This document shows positions 26,975 to 34,796 of a stretch of 64,000 nt of DNA, in pieces; the stretch's first letter is position 1, and every line of letters begins with the position of its first letter. The translations under genes and the position numbers were made by a program. Where the stretch lies: positions 682,001 to 746,000 of the forward strand of contig NZ_BAAAYO010000010.1 in NCBI RefSeq assembly GCF_039536325.1. Direction: 5' to 3'. This DNA comes from Paenibacillus_AB hodogayensis. Its GTDB lineage: Bacteria; Bacillota; Bacilli; Paenibacillales; NBRC-103111. The notes beneath the pieces were generated by a model. That model was not told the origin of the DNA. It saw only the letters and a list, made by a program, of their open reading frames with translations, and did no database searches.

Positions 26975-27963
26975 ATGCTCTCTCCCCATCGTTTGGCCAG
27001 CTGGTTCGCGCCGAGCACGAGCGCGAAGCCGATCGCCGACTTGAATAACCCGACCGCGGTCGCCAGACTGAAGTTGATCTGCTCCAATCCCGTCCGGAAC
27101 ACCCACGTATCGATAATATCCGCAACCGGATACACTTTCGGATGGTAAAAAATATATACCTGCTCGAAGCCGGCGTCCATGATGCCGCCCAACCGGATCA
27201 TGAGCATCAGCACGATGACATGACGGATGCCGGGCAGCGTAATATGCCAGATCGAGCGGGTCCGGCTGGCGCCGTCCACCTTGGCCGCCTCGTACAGCGT
27301 CGGATCGATACCGCTCATCGCCGCCAGGTAGACGATCGCTCCCCACCCGGCGTCCTTCCAGACTTCGCTTGCCACCAGGACGCTGCGGAACCATTCGGTC
27401 GAATTAAGGAACGGAACCGCTTTGCCTCCTCCCTCCACAATCCAGCGGTTAAACAAACCCGTCGTCTCCGACAGGAAAGCGATCGCGACGCCGTAGATGA
27501 TCACCCACGACAGGAAATGGGGCATGCAGCTTAACGTCTGCACCCAGCGTTTTAGCCGTGCGGCTTTGCATTCGTTGAACATGACGGCCAGTACGATGGA
27601 GGGGACGATGCCGAACACGAGTTTGTATATGCTGATCAGCAGCGTATTGGCGAGAAGCTGTCCGAAATAAGGCGAGCCGAAGAACATTTTGAAATGCTTG
27701 TACCAAGGGTCCGCCCATCCGCTTTGCAACATGCCTGCGGATATGTTGTAGTCCTTGAAGGCGATGACGACGCCGTACATCGGCAAATATTTAAACAGCA
27801 AGTACCAGACCAGGCAAGGAAACAGCATCGCATACAGCGGCTTCATCCGCCATATATGCGACCACGTCCGGAACCGGCGCGGCTTCGCTGCCCATGCCCC
27901 CGCCTTCTCAACAACCGTATGCACCCCGCCACACCGCTTTCGATTCCGATTTGTATTTATCAT
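26968..27963 (-). CDS. ABC transporter permease (LplB type)
   Basis: The product is about 331 residues if the ATG at 27963 is used; a GTG near 27927 is another option, as neither has a strong ribosome site. It has six membrane segments starting near residue 42 (YAMLFPCLVWYLLFKYLPMY) and the EAA loop PTLYEAAKVDGASRTRSIWH. It is the first permease of the pair, with a basic cytoplasmic N-terminus. A terminator separates it from the YesN-type regulator upstream, so it probably starts a separate transcript that includes the second permease, the binding protein and the lyase-like gene. Confidence 0.88.
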   Translation of the reverse strand: MINTNRNRKRCGGVHTVVEKAGAWAAKPRRFRTWSHIWRMKPLYAMLFPCLVWYLLFKYLPMYGVVIAFKDYNISAGMLQSGWADPWYKHFKMFFGSPYFGQLLANTLLISIYKLVFGIVPSIVLAVMFNECKAARLKRWVQTLSCMPHFLSWVIIYGVAIAFLSETTGLFNRWIVEGGGKAVPFLNSTEWFRSVLVASEVWKDAGWGAIVYLAAMSGIDPTLYEAAKVDGASRTRSIWHITLPGIRHVIVLMLMIRLGGIMDAGFEQVYIFYHPKVYPVADIIDTWVFRTGLEQINFSLATAVGLFKSAIGFALVLGANQLAKRWGESIW

Positions 27964-28024
27964 ACCAAGCGGACGGGCGCCGCATAATGAACAAAATACC
28001 GTCATTTCATGCACGATTTTAGTG

Positions 28025-28064
28025 AAAAAAAACAAGGATGCAGCCGTCGCGGCTAGTCCTTGTT
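28025..28064 (-). terminator. Terminator overlapping the 3' end of the response-regulator gene
   Basis: On the minus strand AACAAGGA pairs with TCCTTGTT and is followed by a T run. The stop codon TAG at 28053 lies inside the loop. It should limit transcription of the regulator operon from running into the transporter operon. Confidence 0.75.
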
Positions 28065-29168
28065 TCGATTTTGCGCTTTGTATTCGTTTGGGGTGCACCC
28101 GGCAAACCGTTTGAAAATTTTGAAAAAATAGCTCGGATTGGGGAAACCGACACGCTCGCCGATTTCGGCTACGGACAGATCGGTATGCAGCAAAAATTGG
28201 CAAGCTTCGTTCACCCGGATCCGGTGCACATACCCCGTGAAGGTGCTGCCCGTCTTTTTGCGGAATAATCCGCTCAAGTAGTTCTCGTCCATACTCACAT
28301 AGGCGGCCATCGTTTGCAGGGAAATGTCCTCGTCGAAGCTGCGGGCCACGTACTGCACGATCCGGTTGATTTCCGGATGATCGGTTTCCGGAGGAGGAGG
28401 CGCGTTGCGGCCTTTGGCATATCGGTTCATCCGGCTCGTTAGAACGTCGAATAGCTGTGAGCGACCGGTGCAGCGCATCAGCTCCGCTTTATCGGGCGCA
28501 GGTTTCCGACTGATGCGCGAGAACAGCACATCCAGTCTCCCGGCGACATCCATCGCCTGCGTCAGCGGAATGCCGGCGTCTTCCATATGCTTCGATAATG
28601 CCGCCAATTGCTCGCCGCACTCCCGCAATTCCAACTGTTCGAAGCTGCGGATCAACGCTCGCTCCCACTCCCAAGGAATCGGAAACGGCTCCGGTACGTT
28701 TGAACCGGCCTTTGCGCCGAAGACGGCATTTCCCCTTTCCAGGCTGTCCGTCTGCACGTTCCCATTCTCGCCCTGCCGCCGGCCGCTCCTTCGGTCGAGC
28801 TGCACTCTCGCCTTGTTCAACGCGCCTAGCAGCTGCTCGTCGTCCATCGACAACTTCAGTATATAGCTGGAAGCTCCGTATTCCAGCGCTTGCCGTGCGT
28901 ATTCGAACTCGTTGGCGCAAGTGAGCATGATGAAGGGTGTCTCCAGCCCTCGCTCGCGCACCGTCCGGAGCAGGTCGATGCCGTCCATCACCGGCATGAA
29001 GATGTCCGCGATCACAATGTCCGGCGCGTAATTCGCGATGGCGTCCATCGCTTCCCGGCCGTTCGAAGCTTCCGCCACGATCGTAAATCCGGCGTCCTCC
29101 CACCGAATCGCCTCGCATATGGACCGTCTAACGAAAACCTCGTCTTCCACCAGCAAAATACTATGCAT
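28053..29168 (-). CDS. YesN-type response regulator with AraC helix-turn-helix
   Basis: The product has 371 residues. Residues 1-120 are a receiver domain (LLVEDEVFVRRSI, phosphoacceptor Asp in DIVIADIFMP near residue 54, and the Lys in YILKLSMDD). The C-terminal 100 residues carry two AraC-type helix-turn-helices (ISLQTMAAYVSMDENYLSGL and VAEIGERVGFPNPSYFFKIF). It overlaps the upstream kinase gene by 8 bases and is coupled to it. Phosphorylated by the YesM-type kinase, it probably activates the transporter/lyase operon. Confidence 0.92.
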   Translation of the reverse strand: MHSILLVEDEVFVRRSICEAIRWEDAGFTIVAEASNGREAMDAIANYAPDIVIADIFMPVMDGIDLLRTVRERGLETPFIMLTCANEFEYARQALEYGASSYILKLSMDDEQLLGALNKARVQLDRRSGRRQGENGNVQTDSLERGNAVFGAKAGSNVPEPFPIPWEWERALIRSFEQLELRECGEQLAALSKHMEDAGIPLTQAMDVAGRLDVLFSRISRKPAPDKAELMRCTGRSQLFDVLTSRMNRYAKGRNAPPPPETDHPEINRIVQYVARSFDEDISLQTMAAYVSMDENYLSGLFRKKTGSTFTGYVHRIRVNEACQFLLHTDLSVAEIGERVGFPNPSYFFKIFKRFAGCTPNEYKAQNRNKD

Positions 29169-30954
29169 GAGACTCCTCCTCGCGGTGCGGCGAAGCGATC
29201 AGCAGCGGCAGCGTCATGCGAGCGATCGTCCCTCGCTCCAGCGCAATGAGCCGAAGCTCGGCCTCCCCTCTGTACAGCAGAGCAAGCCGTTCCCGCAAAT
29301 TGCCGATACCGATCCCTTGGCGGCGTCTCGGATACCGCGTCGCGGCAGCGAGTCCGACTCCGTTGTCCGTCACCTCCAGATGCAGACGCCGACGGTCAGG
29401 CTCGACGCGAATCGCTATGCGGCCTTTGCCCTCCATCGGAAGCAGGCCGTGCTGGATCGCATTCTCCACAAGCGGCTGCAGGCTCAGCTTCGGTACGAGC
29501 GCGTAGGCCGCTTGTCCATCAATGGCATACTCTACCTCGAATGCATGTCCGTACCGGAACGACTGAATGAACACATACGATTTGACCAATTCGATTTCAT
29601 CCTTCAGATGGATCAGATCGGCTTCCGTATTCAGGCTGTTCTCCAGCAGCCGGCCCAAATTCCGGCATATTTCCGCCGTGCCGGCATCCCCGTGGTTGCG
29701 CGCATTCCATTTGATCGTATTCAGCGTATTCAGCAGAAAATGCGGATTCATCTGCGACATGAGCACTTGAAAGCGGCTCGCTTCCTTGGAGCGTTCTTCT
29801 TCCTTCAATCGTGCGATCAGCTTGTGAATGTCGCCGATCATCCGGTTGAAGGCGCGCGCCAGCGTCAGAAATTCGCCCCTGAACTTGCTTTCGGGCATGT
29901 GTACATCCAAATTCCGCTCCACGAGACCGGCCATCGTCTTCTGCATAACGTTCAGCGGCCGGACGATGGCGGACAGCAGCGCGAATGTCACGAGGATAAA
30001 GAAGGCGACGGTCAGTAAAAATGTCATAAACATTTGGTTTTGCATCCGCTGCAGGTCGCCGGAAACGAGGTGAAGCGGAAACCGGTTCAGCAAATAGCCG
30101 TCGAGCCCGGGCAAATAAATGCCGCTGTACAACTCGAGTCCCCCCGGCCCCTCGATATAGCGGCTGGGGTCGCTCTTCACGCTGGCGACGACGGCAGCGG
30201 CCATCGAGCGGCCAAGTCCGTCGTCGGTCTGAAACAAGGGAACGCCCCGGTGATCGGTCAAATAGAACGATTGCTTCACCTGAAACCGGTCGTTGACGAA
30301 AGCGAGCCAGCCATTAATATCCATGCCTATGCACAGATAGGCAAACGGGCGATTGCCGCCGCTTTCCTCCAGCTTGACGGTCAGCGTGTAGAACGAGGAG
30401 CGGGGGGCCTCGTTGTACGACTCTGCAGCGGTGCCGCGAACGCCCCAGGACAACGATTCGCCGGACGCTGCCCACTGCGCGAACAGCGACGGTTCCGCGA
30501 GCGCCCCCCACCCGGTCCGGCTCGATTGCAGCTCCGTTTCCGGCAGGCTGGCATATCGGTTGCCGTACAGGTCGAACAGGAAATATTCCGCATATCCCCC
30601 GCTGTTGGCGAGAGCGTTCCGGGCCGCCGTCAGCTTGCCGCGCACGAACGCCTTGCGGTCTTCGGGATCATAGCCTGCAGGATTTGTCAGATGCTGGCGC
30701 AGCTCCGGATCGTGCTCGAGCAGGAGCACCGAACGGATCATATCGATTTTGAGCTCGTCGAGGTTGCCCTTCATCATTTCCAGCTGGGCGAGGTTTTGTT
30801 GGGAGATGTTTCTTTTCAGCCACGCTTCGAGTTGATTGAAATTGCGGATTTGCAGCACGGAAAACGGGAGAAGCACAAACAGCAAAACCGCGGCAAACAG
30901 TTTATTCCGCATCTTGTCTGGCCATAAACGGCGCATCCGCCTCACTGCCTTCAT
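29161..30954 (-). CDS. YesM-type sensor histidine kinase
   Basis: I start at the ATG at 30954 (597 residues); the next in-frame ATG at 30936 sits behind AGTGAGG and is as likely. It has two membrane helices (KLFAAVLLFVLLPFSVLQI near residue 25 and FLLTVAFFILVTFALLSAIV near 325) around a 280-residue extracellular sensor, then HAMP, the His-kinase segment SQMNPHFLLNTLNTIKWNA with the phosphoacceptor His, and a HATPase_c with DNGVGL. It detects an extracellular glycan signal and phosphorylates the downstream regulator. Family members of this group are typical in Paenibacillus sugar loci. Confidence 0.9.
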   Translation of the reverse strand: MKAVRRMRRLWPDKMRNKLFAAVLLFVLLPFSVLQIRNFNQLEAWLKRNISQQNLAQLEMMKGNLDELKIDMIRSVLLLEHDPELRQHLTNPAGYDPEDRKAFVRGKLTAARNALANSGGYAEYFLFDLYGNRYASLPETELQSSRTGWGALAEPSLFAQWAASGESLSWGVRGTAAESYNEAPRSSFYTLTVKLEESGGNRPFAYLCIGMDINGWLAFVNDRFQVKQSFYLTDHRGVPLFQTDDGLGRSMAAAVVASVKSDPSRYIEGPGGLELYSGIYLPGLDGYLLNRFPLHLVSGDLQRMQNQMFMTFLLTVAFFILVTFALLSAIVRPLNVMQKTMAGLVERNLDVHMPESKFRGEFLTLARAFNRMIGDIHKLIARLKEEERSKEASRFQVLMSQMNPHFLLNTLNTIKWNARNHGDAGTAEICRNLGRLLENSLNTEADLIHLKDEIELVKSYVFIQSFRYGHAFEVEYAIDGQAAYALVPKLSLQPLVENAIQHGLLPMEGKGRIAIRVEPDRRRLHLEVTDNGVGLAAATRYPRRRQGIGIGNLRERLALLYRGEAELRLIALERGTIARMTLPLLIASPHREEESHA

Positions 30955-31223
30955 GTATCGTTTGCCGGATCGCAACCTTGAATGCGCTTGCAGTACGGAG
31001 AAAACCGCACTTCCCGCTCTCCGTACCATGCGGGCGAACGGGGATCTCGGACTGGCGGAATTTCCTCTTCGGTAAAATTGTGGAAATCCGCCGATTGGCT
31101 TTATCTTACTATACGGCCAATCCGGAACGCCACAAAAATATCGGGCACATGGTTACAAGCGCCTACAGCGGAAAAACGGCAAAACGGTCATAACGATTCA
31201 CGCGGCGGGATACTCCCGCCCCT

Positions 31224-31526
31224 TCAATCATCCTCCTCCCGGTATGCCTTCAGCACGTCCCACAGCAGTCTCGCCAGCAAATAAAGCCCCAGATAACTGG
31301 AAAATCCCATAAACCACATACTGTCGAACACCCGGTGCACTTCGGTCTCGTACACCGTGTTATGCTGGCGGATATCGAAGACGGCGAATGCCGTCAGAAT
31401 GCCGGAGCCAAATGCGCTCACCAGTCCAAGCGCATCGATCAGCAGCTTCATTCGCGCCGACATCCAGCGAAACAACACCATGACTGCGGGAACGAGCACA
31501 ATGCCGATGACGATCAAAATTTTCAC
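31224..31526 (-). CDS. 100-residue membrane protein of unknown function
   Basis: A GTG start lies ten bases after GGAGGTG. It has a signal-anchor-like first helix (ILIVIGIVLVPAVMVLFRW), a second (IDALGLVSAFGSGILTAFAVF) and a third (MWFMGFSSYLGLYLLARLLW), so about three membrane spans with a charged C-terminus. I recognise no family. It stands alone between the YesM-type kinase and the divergent M48 protease gene. Confidence 0.6.
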   Translation of the reverse strand: MKILIVIGIVLVPAVMVLFRWMSARMKLLIDALGLVSAFGSGILTAFAVFDIRQHNTVYETEVHRVFDSMWFMGFSSYLGLYLLARLLWDVLKAYREEDD

Positions 31527-31690
31527 AGTTGCCCTGCACCTCCACTTTTCGGTTACGTTTCAGCATTGACAGAAGCAGAGCAAAGGATACGCGAACCGGG
31601 CAGCTCGGCTCCCGAGGCCTGCCGCTTTCATGACGGCTTCGCGAATGCTATGATGGAATGGAAATCGTTTCCGCAAAAGGAGGGCGCCCT

Positions 31691-32950
31691 TTGCCTAAAG
31701 CTATCCGACTGTACTGCCTGTGGTTTGCGCTGTATGTCGTCGTTATCGGCATCGGCTTATGGCTGAGTTCCGGCAACACGGTGCCCGCAGCCTTCCGAGG
31801 CACGCCCGCCGATCCGGCGACGTTCCTATCCCCGGACCAGCTTCGCGAAAGCGGCGTTTATTCGGCGCAGCGCAACTGGCTGTTTTTTATTTCCTATCCG
31901 TGGCAGTGGGGCGTATACGTCATTTTGCTGTTCGGGGGATTTGCGAAAAGCTGGGAGGCGAAGCTGGAGCAGACCCGGCTGCCGTTCGCGGCCAGGCTGG
32001 CCGTGCTGGCCGTCATGATTAGCGCAGTAGCCTTCGTCGCCCAGCTGCCCGTCCGCTTCACCGGCTACATGCTGTCGCGGAGCCATCATATATCGACGCA
32101 GCCTTTTGCCGGCTGGGTCCGGGACAAGCTGGTCGCCTTCGGCATCGATACGCTCATCACGCTAGCCGTCGCCGTCGTCGCCTTCTGGTTCATTCGCCGG
32201 GGCGGGAGGTGGTGGCTGAAGCTGTGGCTGCTGTCGATTCCGTTCACGCTGTTTCTCATGTACATTCAACCGGTGGTGATCGACCCGTTGTACAATCAAT
32301 TTTCGCGCCTGTCCGATCCGGAGCTGGAGCTAAGCATCGAGCGGCTGGCCGCAGAAGCGGGCATCCCGACGGAACGCATATTCGAGGTCGACATGTCCAC
32401 CAAGACGAATGCCCTGAACGCTTATGTAGACGGCATCGGGCCGAGCCTGCGCATCGTGTTGTGGGATACGACGCTGCAGCGGATGACGCGGGACGAGGTT
32501 TTGCTGATCGTCGCTCATGAAATCGGCCACTATGTGATGCATCATCTGGAATGGAGCGTGCTCGGCGCGGTCGGCGGCTCTTTGGCGATGTTAGGGCTAG
32601 GCAGCATCGCGCTTCGCTTCCTGATCCGCCGGTGGGGAAAAGCTTGGGGCATTCGCGAGCCGGGGCAAGCGGCCGCTTTGCCGCTAATGCTTCTGCTGCT
32701 CTCGGTCGTTTCCTTCGCCTCGCTGCCGGTGTCCAATGCGGTCTCCCGGCAGGCGGAGAGCGCGGCCGACCGGTATGCGGAGCAGCTGATCGGCCATTCC
32801 AGCAGCGCGGTCAGCATGCATCAGAAGCTCGCCAAGGCGACGCTGGACGAGATCGATCCGCCGTGGCTGGTGAAGCTATTCCGCTCTACCCACCCGAGCG
32901 CCTTGGAAAGGATCGCCGATGCGCAAGCTTTCGAAAACCGTTCCAAGTAA
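31691..32950 (+). CDS. M48 family zinc metalloprotease (Ste24/HtpX-like membrane protease)
   Basis: The product has 419 residues; I use the TTG at 31691, seven bases after AAAGGAGGG, rather than the ATG at 31658 with no ribosome site. It has several membrane helices in the N-terminal half, the zinc motif HEIGH in IVAHEIGHYVMHH near residue 277, and the third ligand in SAADRYAEQL near residue 355. The arrangement matches CAAX protease-1-like M48 proteases that work at the membrane. The next gene begins 31 bases before its stop codon, indicating coupled translation. Confidence 0.88.
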   Translation: MPKAIRLYCLWFALYVVVIGIGLWLSSGNTVPAAFRGTPADPATFLSPDQLRESGVYSAQRNWLFFISYPWQWGVYVILLFGGFAKSWEAKLEQTRLPFAARLAVLAVMISAVAFVAQLPVRFTGYMLSRSHHISTQPFAGWVRDKLVAFGIDTLITLAVAVVAFWFIRRGGRWWLKLWLLSIPFTLFLMYIQPVVIDPLYNQFSRLSDPELELSIERLAAEAGIPTERIFEVDMSTKTNALNAYVDGIGPSLRIVLWDTTLQRMTRDEVLLIVAHEIGHYVMHHLEWSVLGAVGGSLAMLGLGSIALRFLIRRWGKAWGIREPGQAAALPLMLLLLSVVSFASLPVSNAVSRQAESAADRYAEQLIGHSSSAVSMHQKLAKATLDEIDPPWLVKLFRSTHPSALERIADAQAFENRSK

Positions 32951-33890
32951 AGGAGAGGCCCAGGCGGACGGTTTTTCCATCCCGGCGCTTACGGTAGCGG
33001 ACGACACACTGATCCAACTACCTGCCGATTCCGCCGGCTGCGCCCCGTCAGCTTTGCTTCCGAGAACCGATTCGCTCCCGTCCGATGTTCCCGCAGCCGC
33101 ATCGCCGCTTAAAGCGGCCGTCTTCGCGGCCGCCGGCGTGTACACATCGCCGAACTTTATGGAAGGCGTGCTGGAGCGGATCGCGCGGACGTTGACCGAA
33201 CAGGCCGGAATGAACGTCGTCCGCTCCGCCCTGCTGTTCCCTTACGGCGATTGGAGCAGCGGCCTTTTCCGCCAAATTCGTCAAGTTCGCCGCGATATGT
33301 CGCTGCCTGTCCATGCCTTCGACCGGTCGCTCGGCGGCAGAATGGTGCTGGAGGCGCTCGACGATTGCAGCGCAGCCGATCTTCTGTTCCTTATCGGCCA
33401 CAGCGGCGGAGGCGTGGCCGCTGTGCACGCGGCCATGCAGCTGCGCCGGCTGGCGGGCGCACCGCACATCCGCATCGCCCAAATCGGCTGCCCGCGCGGC
33501 CGGATCGCCTCCGAGCTTAGACCGAACGTGCGGTATCTGTATGCGGTCCATCCGGCTGGCGGCGCCCCCAAAGACCCGATATGCCGGATCGGCAGCTGGG
33601 GCGGCTGGGAAAGCGGCACCTTCGGACTGCCCCGCTGGAATCCGCTGAAGCACGCTCCCGGAGAACGGATTCCGGTTCCAATTATCGGGGGGCATGCCGA
33701 CTATTTTCGCGAACGGCCTCCGTTTCTTGATCAAGCCGGACGTTCGAATTTGGACATCGTTGCCGAAAACATGCTGCGGGGACTTATCGTCCGCAACGGC
33801 AGCGAAGCGGCGTACGTCCCGCCCTCTCCGGAAAATGCGATCCCCGGCGCGCAGTCCGCCATCCGGTCGACAGACCCGCTCGATGGATGA
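32919..33890 (+). CDS. Alpha/beta-hydrolase-like protein
   Basis: The product has 323 residues and overlaps the protease gene by 32 bases. Ribosome site GGAAAGGA lies upstream of its ATG. The first 65 residues are low-complexity. A nucleophile elbow (LFLIGHSGGGVAAVHAA) near residue 160 indicates an alpha/beta-hydrolase fold with catalytic Ser; the likely catalytic His is in IIGGHADYF near 255. The substrate is unknown. Overlap with a membrane protease gene suggests a shared process, such as lipid or lipoprotein turnover, but this is a guess. Confidence 0.7.
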   Translation: MRKLSKTVPSKGEAQADGFSIPALTVADDTLIQLPADSAGCAPSALLPRTDSLPSDVPAAASPLKAAVFAAAGVYTSPNFMEGVLERIARTLTEQAGMNVVRSALLFPYGDWSSGLFRQIRQVRRDMSLPVHAFDRSLGGRMVLEALDDCSAADLLFLIGHSGGGVAAVHAAMQLRRLAGAPHIRIAQIGCPRGRIASELRPNVRYLYAVHPAGGAPKDPICRIGSWGGWESGTFGLPRWNPLKHAPGERIPVPIIGGHADYFRERPPFLDQAGRSNLDIVAENMLRGLIVRNGSEAAYVPPSPENAIPGAQSAIRSTDPLDG

Positions 33891-33960
33891 ACGGCGCTCC
33901 GCTGGGTATTTGCTCAATTGACCGCAAAGGGCTTGTTCCAAAGTCCCGAAATAAGCCAAT

Positions 33961-34003
33961 AGAAGCCTCCAAACCCACCTAAGAAGTGGGGATGGAGGCT
34001 TCT
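33961..34003. terminator. Terminator-like hairpin between convergent genes
   Basis: AGAAGCCTCCA pairs exactly with TGGAGGCTTCT around a 21-base loop. The T run is weak on both sides. It lies between the hydrolase-like gene and tenA. Confidence 0.6.
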
Positions 34004-34087
34004 GTTTGAAATGAAATTCGGACTTACGGGACAACCCCATTAGTCACAGGAATCATCCTTTGCCGGGCGGAACGGGCAGCCCGTCCT

Positions 34088-34750
34088 TTACACCGGCCAC
34101 TGCTCCTTGCGGTAAGCCATGTCCCAGAACTGGTACTCGTAACGGCTGCTCGTCACAAAATGGTCCAGCATCCGCTCGCGGTCCGCTTCCGTCACCTTCT
34201 CCGCAATCTCATCCAGCCGGTCGACCTGCTCCTGTACGAGCTGCTTGAACCCGTCTCCTCCGTAAGCAGCGATCCACTCGCGGTAGATCGGCTCGTCCGG
34301 CTGGGCGCCTTGCAGCCTTTCACCGATCTCGTAGTACAGCCAATAACACGGCAGGATAGCCGCGATAATATCGCCGAGATGGCCGGTATAGGCGGCGCGG
34401 AATAGGTGGGACGTATAGGCGTAGGCGGTCGGAGCCGGCCGGAGCGTCCGCTGCTCCTCCTCGGTAATGCCGAGCAGCGCCGAGAATTTCGCGTGAAGCG
34501 ACAGCTCCGCTTCATAGGTGCTCTGCGCGTGCGCAGCCATCCGGCTGACCGTCGGCAGGTCGTCCGCCTTGGCCGCTCCCAGCGCCTGAATACGAGCGAA
34601 GCAAGACAAATAATAAGCGTCGTTCAGCACATAAAAGCGGAACGAATCGAGCGGCAGCGTGCCATCCGCAATCCCCGTAACGAACGGGTGGGTAAAGCTC
34701 GCCTCCCAGCTCGCATTGGCAGCTTCTCTTACGCGTTTGGAAAACAACAT
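34088..34750 (-). CDS. tenA: Thiaminase II / aminopyrimidine aminohydrolase
   Basis: The product has 220 residues, with ribosome site GAGGAG. TenA releases 4-amino-5-hydroxymethyl-2-methylpyrimidine (HMP) from degraded thiamine analogues so it can re-enter thiamine synthesis. Diagnostic parts are FVTGIADGTLPLDSFRFY, YLSCFARIQ, and ILPCYWLYYEIGE near residue 137, whose Cys is the catalytic nucleophile. It is the last gene of a TPP-riboswitch operon with ykoE and the fused ECF transporter, giving uptake and salvage in one unit. Confidence 0.93.
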   Translation of the reverse strand: MLFSKRVREAANASWEASFTHPFVTGIADGTLPLDSFRFYVLNDAYYLSCFARIQALGAAKADDLPTVSRMAAHAQSTYEAELSLHAKFSALLGITEEEQRTLRPAPTAYAYTSHLFRAAYTGHLGDIIAAILPCYWLYYEIGERLQGAQPDEPIYREWIAAYGGDGFKQLVQEQVDRLDEIAEKVTEADRERMLDHFVTSSRYEYQFWDMAYRKEQWPV

Positions 34751-34796
34751 GATTTATGTCTCCTCTCTGGTTATCGCGAATCATAAAGGGCGGCCT

